Below, piece by piece: positions 25,567-38,600 of a stretch of 64,000 bases of DNA. Every line of letters begins with the position of its first letter. Position 1 is the stretch's first letter. The notes beneath the pieces were generated by a model. That model was given only the letters and a program-made list of their open reading frames with translations. It had not been told where the DNA came from and did not search any database. This stretch comes from Protonemura montana (lineage: Eukaryota; Arthropoda; Insecta; Plecoptera; Nemouridae): contig OX387603.1 of assembly GCA_947568835.1 (NCBI GenBank), forward strand, positions 12,176,651 through 12,240,650, read 5' to 3'. A program made the position numbers and the translations under genes.

Positions 25567-27180
25567 TAAGATGAGATGAGACATGCACTAAAATAATTGA
25601 AGTGTCTTATTTCATTTCAGTTTCAGAATAATTACAAAATCAGTTAACCAAGTTCCAATGCCAAAGTAGATTGGATTTTCTGTTACAAGCTGCATCTAAC
25701 CCTGACATGCATAAGCCTAAAGATCAGTCGTTCTTAACTTTCAAGCTTACATATCGATACTCCCACAGCAGAAAAACATGAGCCCACACCATCAATCCGT
25801 ACACGACACGCACTTCTCGGCACGCAGCGCACAGGATCCGGTAGACATGCGTATGTGCGTGGCGACCGGAAGTGCATCTCGAATGCAAGTGCGTATGCCA
25901 CGCGGGACGTCGTTTTGGGACGCTGCAGCCACTGAACAATGCAGAGCACGTGTGCGGCCAGAAAGGCACATGTCGCCAGCCCCCTTTTTTCGGGATACCT
26001 AGCCCACAGCCCTGCCACTGTCGGCCCAGGTAAAGAACAAAAGTCTCTGGGCTGAGTACGGAGTATCGTTTATGTCAAGGTGAGTAGATGATCGTGTTGC
26101 AATGGACCTATAAACTAATTCAGCACTTTCGTTCCAATTCAGGAGCGTTTTTGGTTGGAATAGCATCAGGTTTCACCATGAATGCATTTATATTGGTGAG
26201 TGGCATTATAGGTACACAACTAAGGACTTTCCTTATGTACTCGTTTTCCCCAAAATAAAGAACCCTTTACCAAGCACCCTTTACGCCATTTACCTTTTCC
26301 TAAATCTCTTGACAATTGACAGGATACAGAGTTTACAGATCTTACACGTACAGATCTTGGATGAGTGTAGTTATAAATTTCTCTAGATATTCGATGCTTA
26401 ACACTCTATATATTTTAAATGAAGTCGAGACACGTTATCAATGGGTTTCTTTTTTTAGGGAAACGAAGTCTTTTGTAGGAACCGAAAAACTGCGACTATC
26501 GGATCCTATGACACAAGAGCCGCCCGCGCAAAACATGGACACGCATGAGACGCCCCGACATCTTAAGCAGTTAGCACGAGTCACCACGTGCAACCGCGCA
26601 GCTTGCAGCGGTTCCAACCTGCAACTCATGCAGCGCAGGGCCCATCACAGTTCATCTCAGATCATCGGAGACGAAAAGGAAGGGTTAGATTCGTCTCCAC
26701 GCGCCACGTAGCAAACAAGAAACCCATTTCTTATCCGCTTCCGTTTCACTTAGATCTTGATCATTTGTCGTCAGGATATGGAACCCGACGCCGGCAGGGA
26801 GATGACATGATCTCCCTGGAGGGTGGAAAGGGTTCGTGTGGCTCTCCCTGCTGCCGTGTTCCAGCCGGCGCTGGTGTCAGTTATTAAGTAGCGGCCATGT
26901 GTTCGTGTCTTTGAATCTGAAGGATGACATCGTAATGATACAGTCGAAACTGAATTCCTTGTGGCTGATGCCATATTGTTCTTCAATATGCCACGTGGTT
27001 TGTGCCGAGATTATGTTTTATATTTTCGTTCAGATTTTTTTTTTATTTTTTTATTTTGCGTTCTTAATTTTTCCTGGCGATGTCATTAATTCTTGAGAAC
27101 AAGGGTTTCTGCTATTTTGTCTGATGTGTTTTGACCCATGTGTAGGATAGAGTTAGAAAGTACGAAGAATGCATCTTTGA
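25567..27180. other. GC-rich patches without a supported gene
   Basis: Two CpG- and GC-rich stretches (about 25790-26010 and 26500-26900) stand out from the AT-rich surroundings, and the open frames there overlap on both strands. A 9 bp inverted repeat CAGGGAGAT/ATCTCCCTG with a 6 nt loop lies at 26795-26818. They could be promoter or first-exon DNA or degraded transposon. No domain or splice chain supports a gene. Confidence 0.35.
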
Positions 27181-27420
27181 TCAAATTACCACTGTTGGTA
27201 GGTACAGGTATTTTTCGAATCCACCTGTTTTCCTGAATGTCCAAAAAGGCATTCTTAACTCTTTAATGGCGGACTCGCAAAGATGAGCTTCGGAAGTCAA
27301 AAGACGGAACCACCTGATAATACTATGGCAAATCGTAAAAGCTTTGATCTGCGTCCACGCTTTACCCAAAGATCCTGGTCCTCTAACATCATTGAGCAGA
27401 TCAATGTTTTCAAGTTTCAA
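27181..27420 (-). pseudogene. Possible pogo/Tigger-like transposase fragment
   Basis: The minus-strand frame reads NIDLLNDVRGPGSLGKAW then TQIKAFTICHSIIRWF. The pattern resembles the C-terminal part of the DDE_1 domain in pogo/Tigger/Jerky-type transposases, where a DLLDAI...AW..V...TI.NCFRKAGF-like helix pair follows the catalytic core. Only this block is present: there is no catalytic core, DNA-binding domain, start or terminal repeats. The call rests on pattern memory alone. It may equally be a chance frame. Confidence 0.28.
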
Positions 27421-28807
27421 ATTGTAGTCTAGGTATTATTTTGCAAAGATTAAGCTTTGGAGTCAAACTCAATAATAAGTTCCACGACACTTTTATATTT
27501 TACAGGAAACCTTTACAGAACTGTAAAAACCTGGGCAATAGTGCATGCGCGTGCCTCATACAATTAATATGTCATTCCTGATCCAAATACAACAGATATG
27601 ACGTGTAGCCACCTATTTTTAAGACTTTCCTGCCTGTCTAGGCATAAAAATAATAACAAAATAGTTCAAAACAAAACAAAACGAAGTGAGCAGCATAGAA
27701 GAAATCGTCTAGCATCAAAAATACCTGGCCGAGCTATCTCGAAGTCGAATCTAGTCGATCCAAGGAAGCGATCCAGACGATAAACTCGTAATGATGAGCG
27801 TCTTCTAATATTAGAGAGCGGTCCATTCTTGTGGTGAGGTGTAAGAGGTTGGTGTTGTTTCTCGCGTGTTTGTCTAACGCCTGCGTGGAAAATGTGGCGG
27901 AAACAAGGAGAATACATCGGCGGGGTGATCGCGGGTGACTTGGCTTGTCACTCGACAGCGACACGGTTTTTCTTGCATCGCTTGAGCTGATTTAGCTCGC
28001 TTATTTACCGCAAAACTCTGGCCCGTCTCACAGTGTTTGCTCCTATGGGATTTTGGACCGTCAGGGAATCTTCGGATACGTTTTGCGACTATTTTTACAA
28101 TTTAACCTTTGGTTACAGTCAATCAGATACATATATTGTCATCTCAGCCATCGGTCTCTTTAAATACACATGAGACAATTTCACGATATTTCACGATATA
28201 TGAGAAATCTTATTGCCTGTGATCTTGGGAAGTAAGTCTTCAGCTGACAATTATCTTTTAAACCGGACAATATAAAACTGACCCTTATATAACACCCTTA
28301 TGTTATTTGGCAAAATTTACTTTCATAACAACTGAGAAAATACTAGCATATTTATTCTACGTTCGTGTAAAATAAAGTAGGGCAAAAGAGAGCTTGGCTC
28401 CCTTGCAGCCCCCTCCCGACACCCGGGAATATAAAATGAGAGCGTCACAGGTATTTGACCATGACCTGTAGTGCCCAGAAACAAACACTTTGTATTACAA
28501 CCGATTGCTTGTGATGGTATTGGCACTGCACAATGCATATCTCCATCAATGTCTGCCTCTGCAAAGGGAGTACTCGGTCATTAATCATTCGTTTGCGAAT
28601 TAAAACCGGAAGTATTACTCTTTCATCTCCAATGCTATATCGCATTCATACGCAATACTGAATAAATGCATAGACAATGAGTGCAGGAGTTACCGCTTCC
28701 ATAGGCCATAATTTGCGCATCTTGTTCGGTGAATCAGAGAAACCGCGGGTACTCGGGCGGTTGTACCTTACAGCTTAGCGAGAAGACACAATGGGCATCT
28801 TAGAGCG

Positions 28808-28852
28808 TTGCGTGGGCCGCTGAGTTGGTGCTCAACTCATAAGCCCACGCAA
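28808..28852. other. Strong stem-loop
   Basis: The arms TTGCGTGGGC and GCCCACGCAA (10 bp) enclose a second pair TGAGTTG/CAACTCA (7 bp), separated by a symmetric 3+3 nt internal loop and closed by a 5 nt loop GTGCT. All 17 base pairs are perfect. At 45 nt it is too short for a usual microRNA precursor. Function unknown. Confidence 0.6.
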
Positions 28853-29379
28853 CTCAATAGAAGATAACATCATGGTATTAGCACTGGTCAGAGTAAAATA
28901 GGATTTAGGAAAAAAAATTTGTAAGAGCGGAACAAGGAAAGAAACTTTAAGATAAATTTGCGAATTTACTTTAACATTCAGTGCCTAACTTTCTTGGAAA
29001 CGAGTCTAAATTGCCTAGAAAACAATGTGCATGAGTCAAAAAACCTTTAGTTTGGTACATTCGGCAAAGATGGAAACTGCGGAAAATATGGGAATGTAAG
29101 ATAAAAGCAAGAAAACGGATGATACGGCTCAAACATGATGACTGTGTATAGAAAATTCGGGTTGCAGAGAGCTCGTAGAAGTCAAAACGATGAAATAAAA
29201 ACAGAAGCTTTTAGAAAGAACGCCTGGTTGAATGGAATAGAAACATGGAATGGGCATTGCTGAAAACTGAGAACAAGAAAAATGAAGAAGAAAGCTGAAA
29301 ATGTGACAAATGAGGATAGGAAATCCTGGAAATACAGGAAGCATGTCAATAAAGATAAAAAGAAATAAGTAACATGGCG

Positions 29380-29610
29380 ATCGCGCGTAGCCTCAAGCCA
29401 TCGGCGTCGTATACCCACAGGAAGTGCGTTGGCTGCAGAAAGCGCGCGCACGAGACGACAAGTGACACGTGCGACGGTTGACGGCGGGTGGAGAGGGGGG
29501 GGGGGGGCGATATTTCAACCGTCTAAAATAGCGACGTTTGAAATCGCGACCGCTGCGACGCGATGCGGCGACGGCAGGAACTACGCGTCGTCGGCCCAAG
29601 CTTCTGTTTC
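29380..29610. promoter_or_regulatory. CpG-rich patch, possible regulatory DNA
   Basis: A 230 bp block is rich in GCG, CGC and CGAC words, including GATCGCGCG, GCGCGCGCACGAGACGAC and GACGCGATGCGGCGACGG, with a run of about 14 G at 29498-29511. The neighbouring kilobases are AT-rich. It could be an unannotated promoter or first exon, but no downstream coding exon was found on either strand. Confidence 0.25.
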
Positions 29611-31152
29611 ACACTAGGGCTGACAAACAATCAATTTTCATGCATGCTTCACTCGGCGAGACGGTTTCTTTTTATGTGCCGCGCTTACAGACTTTTGTTT
29701 GGAAGGTATTAGGTATTTGTTTTTTTGACGTGTGTTAAAAAACAGTCCACCCCAGAGACTTGTGACTTCAAAGCAAAAACGTGTTATGATTGACAGTTGT
29801 CTCGAGATACGAGATGAGCGAGCGAATTTTGTTTGTTTTCCAGGTTTCGTTTTGTTGCTGCTGCTTAAGATATTAAAATCACATCAACCTTGGGCGGAAG
29901 GGCTTTCCAGATAGGACACTTAATATACATACTTTTTTTATGTTGGCGTTGATGGGCGAATGATGAGATATTAAATGTAAGTTGTGAATATATTCCAGTT
30001 TTCCGGAGACGTTGTTTGTAAATAAATCGCAAGTAACATTTACAGTGGATGTTGATTCACTTCACTTGAGTCAAAAATCTATTGAACATTTTTTTATGAA
30101 TTCGTCCAGACATCGATATTGATTGGTCTCTGATATCAGGCTCACACCGCTTTAAAATCAGATCACCACTCTGGCTGTCAAACGGACAAACTTTCAATAA
30201 GCAAAGTCTAGATAGATCTATTAAAAAAAGCAATGATCGCATTAATAGTATTAATCTGTGCTGTGCCTATGACTTTCACGTAACATTAGCTTACTCTCTT
30301 AAAAAATGTTCAGTACATATGTTTTATAATATTTCTTATTTTCAACTGATGTGCAGATATTTTGATTTTGTTTCAGCGCCCTAATGAAAGTAAATGCAAT
30401 AATTTTCTTGAGCTACCCCGCCGCCCCAGCCTTCCCCAACGTAAGCTTTAAAGTTGATTCCACCTAATCTCTCCCGAACATGCCACACGACCGATAGATT
30501 TCAGACGTCATCTTATGTTGATCTCATAGCTGGCACGCGCATGACGGCTTGTGTGACGAGACGCAAGCAAGACGACGTATATTTTCGTCCCCACATAATT
30601 ATCAATGATATTGCCGCTAAAATGTGGCTATTTCCCCGAGAACCACCACCTGTGACTTCTCTCTCTCACCCCCTCACTAACTAACGGGGGGATTAACACG
30701 CGTAAAAAAAAACACGCAAACGACATTTTGGGGAAGAAACGTATACGACAAAAATAAAAATACACATCAACACCGCGTGCTAAAAAAAAAATACCGTTTC
30801 CTGTTCCACGACATGAGATTTGCGTCAAACCAAATCATCCTCGAAATAAGACGTATTTTTAGCTAAAAATGTGGAGTGGTTGATCGTGGATTTGGTGGCG
30901 TTCCTAACGGATCGACGTGTTAATTTTGTTTCTTGTGCATGAAGAATTGATGAAGCGGTTAGTTCGAAGATACTTCTATTTGCCGGATGCTCTCGGAAAA
31001 ACACCTCTACGATTTATTTATTTATTTTTATTTATTTATTACGGTTATTCAGCTTAGGCATGAAGATATTGTCCGGTGGCTGAAGCAATACAAGTGGAGC
31101 AATACAATGAATGCAATACAATGGTCAAGTGGAGAGTAAGATCTCCATATTG

Positions 31153-31168
31153 ATATATATATATATAT
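31153..31168 (+). repeat. (AT)n microsatellite
   Basis: A short pure AT dinucleotide run, flanked by TTGATAT and GATATCGA. Confidence 0.7.
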
Positions 31169-33311
31169 GATATCGAGTGAAGTGAGTTATTGATCCTTGC
31201 TCAAGGTTGGTTACTTTTAAACAACTGCTGACTGCTTTATTAAATTGTTTTCATCGAAATTTTCCATTTTCACTGAACTTGGTAAGAATATGTCTTGCTT
31301 CATTAGCGTTTGCAGTTTCCACACGTTCCTTAACATGTCAGAAATATTCTGTGAGCAATGTTTGTGTACCTGGCTAAGTTATTGTGGAGGGAATTGTATG
31401 AAGGTGGTATTTGGTGGGTGTATATTCTTCAATCTAAGTTGTTGGTGATTGACTATGAGAGATTGGCAATAAGGATCAATATTGATTGATATTTGATATC
31501 AAGGGCATGAACCGGCACACGGGACTATGCAATGTACTTGTATACTATAAAAATCATCATTCTTGACTGATCTTTTTATAATCGAATACCAAGATGATTA
31601 TGAAATCCCCTATAAGTACACCTGTCAGTAAATGATAGAAACTCAGATGTTGTGGTCTATTAAAGAATGCATTAACACTGCCCTTGAATTTGAAAAGGGG
31701 GTTTAAAATAAACTAACGTACAAACGATTGACTGCCCAAGAAATACTGTTTACTGCACATTACCTAACATTTTATGTCAAGTCAACTCAGTCGCCCAATC
31801 TTTGTTGACAAGCTACTGAAGTCCACCTCACCATCTAGAACAAAATGACAGTCATCCAAAAAGAAGATGACGACATTCCGGTCATAGGACAAACAATTGG
31901 CAAATGATTCCATAAAAACAAGTAAGATCAAGTTTTACCAACGAGTTTTCTTAAATGAAGAGGTGAGCAAACAAGAGTCTCTTCTAGTGGATAACCACTT
32001 CTGTTTTGTCCCTCTAAGATAATTCAATCATTACCTGTACCAATAAGAAATTCCTTGGTCTCATAGCATCTCAGCGTTCTCTTAGGCCAACGTTTTCAAG
32101 TGCTAGATAAACGTAAGGTAATTACTCATTTTGAATGAATGCGCTCGACAGTGCGTAGTAACGCGAGTCGAATATTTTCATCAGTAACTATTTGCTATTT
32201 TTACTCTCAGCACCTTTTTGGATCATCTCTATACAGAACCTAATTAAGAATCTGAAAACTTTAACCATCCTAAATCTGTCATCAAAAGCAATTATACAAT
32301 TCATTCATCATCATAATAGCGTGGCCTCAGCTTCCTTCCGCTTTGCTATATTGCTTCCAACTTCCACTCCTATCATCAAGAAACGCGTTTTGTCTAATGT
32401 ATAATTCAGGGTTGACTTTGTGTAGAACAAAAACCATCTCTACATTTTCTCAAGTAGGTACAGCAAAAAAGTCAAGAACGTGTATTTCATGAATCAAATT
32501 CTGTTATCGATCATGGTGAAGCTATTCGTGAAATCATGTTTGCAAGAAGATGACCAAATATTTGTTACTGAAAAAAATCCTGCCCATCCCGTTCACTTTG
32601 CTAAATTTTGGAGAACACGTCATATTTTCTAATGCCGTACCGCCAAGAATGTTATCAATCAAGTTTAACTTTGTGAACTAGTGTTATAAATTCGGATCGA
32701 ACATAGCCACGTTACAAGAAATGTTTGCCTATCCAGCCAAAATAGACCCCCAAAAATCTCCAAAATGCATACCAAGTTTGGGACAATGTATAAACAAGAC
32801 AGACGAAGAAAAATTTCGTAGAAAATAACTATGTCTTCCCAAAAAGCGTGTCCTAAGTACCCTATCTACACTTCAGCAAACTCGATTATTACCATGTAGT
32901 AACTTTAACAATAAGCCGCAACCTGTCTTAAAAAAGTGTTTTTTTTTTGTTTTTTTTTCAAGCCTTTTTCCACGTCTATACAATTGAATGCTTGGGAAAA
33001 ATCCAACTTCGAACAGATTCAGGGACTAATTCAAATAAAATCGACAGATGTGATGTCAGATGTAATGTCATTTTTAATCGACAGATGTAACCTGCGGCTT
33101 TAAGACAACGAGAACCAACCCTAAAGACATCGAAGACACCAAGAACCAAGACATTAAAACGAAAAAAACGAGTGCCTATGGTCGCGGTAATGGCAAATCT
33201 CGCTGAAACCAAGCAGTCCACGTAATGTGTTGACTGTTTACCCACCAGGTCGACACTGGCTGAACGGCCCAATGCGTACACGCCCACGCGTGCATTACAC
33301 CGCAGCTGCAC

Positions 33312-33338
33312 CTAGCGTTGGCCGCCCGCCAGCGCTAG
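33312..33338. other. GC-rich near-palindrome
   Basis: CTAGCGTTGGC and GCCAGCGCTAG pair at 10 of 11 positions around a 5 nt loop, inside a GC-rich stretch (about 33240-33380) of an AT-rich region. Function unknown. Confidence 0.5.
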
Positions 33339-33744
33339 CATCTGGCCGCAGTGCTTTGGACACTGCCGGCCAAATCTCATAAGAGGCCTAGACGTTAAAA
33401 AATAATCTTACTTGGGGTTGTCATGGGTAACTCAGAAATCAAGACTTTCTTGTTACATAAAATGGCGGATTGGTCGCTGAACTGATAACTGGCAGCTTTG
33501 ACATTCCCTTGCAGGGTAGGCAACCTGCAAAGCAGTCCCAAACAACGATTTCATTGGGTTTATAGTAAGTCAGAGTCTCAGCGTTAATATTAAACTGTCT
33601 TCGAGAAAAAATACCAACTGATAACTGCCATATCGATGTAAATAGTAGTCTCCCAAAGATGGACTCACCATCATTTAGAGCGTTAAGAAATGTATTTTCG
33701 TTATTTCTAGTAGATAACTCTCGCTTCTTTCAATTAATAGTTAT

Positions 33745-33958
33745 TAATGCTAACCTCAACGATTTATTTATATGTATCGATAGTTTGAACTTTTATTATT
33801 TTATTGTAGATGTGTGTTAAAAAGGATGGCCGAAAACGCCATCTAATTCTAGTGGACCTCAACGTTACTACGAGCGTTCAACGTTAATTATTGGAGTTGG
33901 GGTCTCGTTTGCTCAGCAGAAAGTTTTACATTAGCGCTGTAACTCTAAGTAACTATAA
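33745..33958 (+). repeat. Unclassified interspersed repeat R2, copy 3
   Basis: The blocks GCTAACCTCAACGATT, TTTATTATTTTATTGTAG, GGCCGAAAACGCCATCTA, CTCGTTTGCTCAGCAGAAAG and TTACATTAGCGCTG follow the same order as in the copies at 12868 and 17866. Confidence 0.6.
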
Positions 33959-34647
33959 ACCTTACGATAGTACGACAAGAAAGCGAACGAAGATCTGTCT
34001 TTATTGAAGAGGCCAAAGAATTTCTGTCCAAAATTAACAAACCAAAGGCTTCACGATTGAAAAAATCGAATAAGGGGACTCAGTCTTTACCAACAGTCTT
34101 TCCTTTAAGAAATCTCATTGAGGGTACCGAGTGCAGGCACCTTAAGCTCGCTGGTAGATGCCAAATCGCATGGCGTGCGAAACAAACCCATGGCAAACTG
34201 TAAATAAAATGTTGCCAAAAAGTCTGTTTTGCAGGGCAGTCGATCATGGGAGGCCGTCAAGACGTCAAGACGTAACGTCCAAAGGAACGGGCATCGTTAC
34301 AAGCTGGCTAATAAACCATGACCCCTGCCGGCGAGGGAGATTTTCTCCTGACAGATATGAGGTACACCCGCTGTTTCGAGTTTTTGATATTTGTCAAGTT
34401 TACGGTGTGATTTCTGGATGCAAAACTTGCATCAGTTTTCTTTGGCCGTGATTCCAGTAGATTTTGACTAATGACCGACTTGACACAATCTTATGGGCAG
34501 TTAAAACCTATTTAGCTATCAACACTTTCCGAAAATAGAGCCAAAACAAACATGTGTATCACATTTGTTTCTATCCTAATTTTGGTTTATATCTGCGAAA
34601 AACGTATTTCTGTAAGAGACTTTAAATCCTGTTCGAGTTTCCTACGA

Positions 34648-34790
34648 AGCCGGTGGGCCCTTTGGTGGTCTTTGACAAGAGTAGGCTACGTTTGAACGCC
34701 GGGTTTCCCTGAATTCCTTCTAGGATACGTTGGGTTAATCTCATACTCATCCTCTTCATTGACCGATCGATGCCATATGACCATTATCGT
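34648..34790 (+). mobile_element. 5S-derived SINE, 3' half only (copy F)
   Basis: Starts in the core (AGCCGGTGGGCCCTTTGGTG) and continues through GACAAGAGTAGGCTACG, a CCGGGTTTCCCTGAATTCC segment and a diverged CATACTCATCCTCTTCATT tail. An ACCAATCAATCAATCAACC stretch at about 34849-34872 may be the detached 3' simple tail. The head is absent, the usual 5' truncation seen with LINE-mobilised SINEs. Confidence 0.65.
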
Positions 34791-35663
34791 AGAGACCATC
34801 ATCCTCCAAACCTTGCGTCGTAACAGTAATACGTCCCAAGTCATTCGACCAATCAATCAATCAACCAATCAATAATTATGCAGTGTGTTTCTGGTAGCAG
34901 CAGTTCATCACTACGCCATAAGTGAACGACCATCTACTGGAGCACAACTTGAAACGAAAAGTACGCTATCATACAAAGCTGAGGAAACTCGAAGAATAAT
35001 TCGCACCCAAAGATTCACACATACTAAATCAAGCAGTGTTTTAAAAAATGCAAACAATTCAAATTCTGCAGAGAGAAATGAATGCTTCTGGGCCAGATCA
35101 ACAAGGCAGAGTTTCAGGGTAACCCCCACAAATTTGGGCCGGTTACCCCAAAATCTGGAAAACCGTCTGTGATTGGCTGATAAATTTAAACTGCAGTGCT
35201 AAACTGAAAACCTCTTTGTGGATCCAGCTCTGGATTTTTTAAATATTTCAGACCCTAAAACTTGCAGAAAATTAAAAGGTAGAGCTTAAATTTATATAAA
35301 TTGATATTTTTCATTATTAGGAAATATAATTATGTTCAATAACTTCCTTTAGAAAGGAACTAAACACGTTAGCAAAACAAATGAGGTAGAGTAAAATCGC
35401 TGAGCAGATGGTGTTTTGCCAAGAAATGCATTTCTAGGTGAAAATCAAGAAACAAATGGTCACAAAGAAAGAAAGAGGAAATCAAGGTCATCATTGCAAG
35501 CCGGGGAAAAGGAAGTAAGTCTCCAAAAAAAATTATTACCTGCATCGTTCTTAGCTTAATCATAAGTTTTTTCAATTCTAAGGAAACCCAAAATTAAACT
35601 GAAAGTCAGCTGGAAACGTCATATGTTATGAAGCCTATTGTTTCCGGTACATGGAATTGGTAG
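34791..35663. other. 3' flank of the P450 gene, no gene seen
   Basis: Downstream of the P450 stop codon. The frames at 34885-35172 have no recognisable domain. No clear AATAAA signal was fixed for the P450 transcript. Confidence 0.4.
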
Positions 35664-38600
35664 TTACGCGCGGAATCTGTCTCTAACGGCGAGTTGCACC
35701 TGATAGCGAATCGACTGGTCCATACACAAGGTAACGCTTATCTCCAGCCTCTTCAGAGTATCCATAGTAAAGTCCGTCGTGACGTCATAGCGTCTAATCA
35801 GGACGCTCAAGACACTTTTCATCTGTAGCATGGCGTATTTCTGTCCCACACAGTTGCGCACGCCACCGCTGAACGGGAGGTACGCGTACGGGTGACGGTC
35901 TTCTGAGGGATCCAACCATCTGTAAGCATGAAACCACAAAGACGAGGCTGCATTTTTATTTAGGATAACTATTGTAATGGCTCATAAATGGGAGCATTGG
36001 AAATCTACCATTGACTTCTGCCATTCAGCTTTTGAGGAGGCCACCGAATTTAGGTTCCACCAGAAGAACAATTCACAAAATAGAACGTCAGGTTTCACAT
36101 TTCCTTTTCCAATCCAGATTTTAAATTCTACATAATCGCGAGTTAACGATTGGGAGAGTTCTTGCTGTTCGAATTGTACCACAGATCAGCACAGGGGTTC
36201 CCTCCGATTCATTACGGGCTGCAGTATCAAGCCATAGGTAAGCAAGTGTTCCCCTATGTGTATAGAGATCAGTGAACTCTAAACATCCCTAGCAAGAAAA
36301 TTAGATTCTCCTAGGAAGAAATTTGATGAAATCATTTAATTGCCTTACAACATCGTTGGGGTTCATCGATAAGAAAACAATCATTAAAAACTACCAATAA
36401 CTTCATGCAGATACGTCAGCTCATGAGTTGCTCGTGAGCAGCGAGAAACCTACCGAGCAGGCTGGAACGCGTCTGGCTGCGCGAAGGTGCGCGGGTCTCG
36501 GTGCAACTCATAGGCGAATACTATTGCCGTGCTACCGCGTGGAAGAACGAGTCCCGAGGGAAGATCGATGTCCTCAGGGAGCTCACGGGGCAGCAGGGTC
36601 ACTACAGGGAACAACCGCATCGTTTCCTGCAAGCATTGGACAAACACAGTGATCAGTGGGAAGGCGATCACGGTAGGTAAGGTGCGTGATAGAGAAGTAC
36701 TATTGTACCTATGCAATAATCAACACGAAGTCTTCTTTCGTGTTGTATGTGCAGGGTAATGATTCAACTGATTTACTCATCTCTAAAAAGGAAAGGGATC
36801 TTAAAAAATGGCCGACACCTAGATTTCTTTCAAAGTTTGCCCATAACAGATAATAAACAAGAAAGCTGTATGTTGGCCATTTTTGTTAGCGGTTCTAGTC
36901 CCGAGACGGGTGCTGCTTCGCGATTTTTCAGAGTCGCCGACTAATCGGGCTTACTTTTATTTAGTATATTTAACATGTTTAGTCTGGGGTGATGGCTGCA
37001 TTAGATTGGCCCAATCAGGTATCTCTAGGTCCCATCATTTATAGTATTTACCTTCAGTACGCACTCGAGGAGCGGCATTTGCGCGATTAGTTCCGGGGTC
37101 GCGATGCTAGGGCCATCGCCAAACACATCGTCCATCTCATGCTGCACCTAGTGGTCGAAAACCGAACCAAACGCTTAAATTAAGTAAAACACGCAATCAA
37201 CAACTCGTCTTTTCCAAATGTAAAACCAAACCGTTCGACTCAAAATGCGATTTTTATTTCAAGGCGATTTTCCTTCGTCCACCCAGATAAAAAGATTTAA
37301 AAATCTCCCTCTAAAAGAACTCTTACGTCTACCGATGGTTATCTTCAAGCATTTTTGACCCCGATGCTTTTTTGAGCCACGATCCTTGCAACAAAATGCC
37401 CGCTAACCTTCTGCTGTTCCTCAGGATGCAGCGCCAACAAGAGCAACGCGAAACTCATCACGGTGGCCGTGGTTTCGAGCCCCGCGGCAGCCATTGTGGT
37501 CACCTCGTCGCGAATCTCTGTTGCAGACAATAAGGAGCCGCTCTCGGCCATCAGCATGTCGAGAAAGGAGGCGATTTTCTTCGACGACGCCGTCGTTACC
37601 TCGTTTGCTCGGCCTCCGCCGGAACGCTGCTCGGCTAGTTTATTTCGGATTACGTCTTCGGAAAATGCTCTCATCGCCTGTTACAGAAAAAAACTTTTTG
37701 AGCGACTGAATGAAATTGTTTAGCGTATACACCCTTAGACATCTTCCACCATACATTAAGGTCAATAGTCCACATAAGGGACAATTTTCCATCGACTTTC
37801 ATCCTCATTATGGCCTCCATGTGTTCCAAGGCCAAGAAATGTGTATCAGCCGAACTAGAAATATTACAAAATTACAAGAACGATCTTTAAATCTGGTGGA
37901 ATCAAGCTCTTCATACACACTGTTTTACAAATCTCACCGTAAGCAAATTTTTACCCGCCACCCCTTGGCACCAAGTCTGCTGACCTTGATGATCGGCTGC
38001 GCACGCCGTCCTTCACTCGTGAGTCGATAGATGAACGGGTTGAGTAGCCAGGGCCGTGTGGATCGTCGGTGAACCTGTTTCACTGCCGCGTAGAGTGAGA
38101 GCAGGAACTCGTTGATTCCGTGCTCCTGCGTGTGCATCGTCGAGCCTGAAGGAACGTATTTCTGTTGCTCGACTTGCCCAATGAGCAACTTTGCTTCCTG
38201 GTAAATGTGGGGGATTCACTCCAGACCACGAGAGTAAGGCAGGGCCCATGGCCTCAAAAAGGTTTTAAGTGATTTTTCTGTCCTGTGATGAACTTTCTAG
38301 TAATTTCAGTTACTGAACCGGAAACGGCATTCTAGGCACTCAGAATCTTGCTTAGATGCGTTTTCTGACTCGGAAATTTTCTTTTTAATACCCGCGCTAC
38401 AGTTAGTGTCCAAGAGTGTTTTTTTTTTTTAATATACACGTTGCGATTGGTAATAGGAAGTGGGATTTATATGTGTTTGGGCAACGTGTTCCCTGCTATT
38501 CCTACAGAATTATTACCAAATCAAATCTGTTGAACATAGACATTGTGCTAGCTGGAGAACGCTACAAGACAGCTTCCATCGCTGCAGCCTGACTCACCTA

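Larger units (their letters stand above)
27421..34647. other. Intergenic, gene-poor
   Basis: No supportable coding gene was found. Notable items, some listed separately, are a GC-rich patch (29380-29610), stem-loops (28808-28852 and 33312-33338), an AT dinucleotide run (31153-31168) and an interspersed repeat copy (33745-33958). Confidence 0.45.

Noticed and set aside
26316-27096. Cluster of plus-strand open frames of 85-131 codons
   Set aside because: They overlap in different frames and on the other strand, with no recognisable domain or splice chain. They reflect GC-rich composition with few stop codons.
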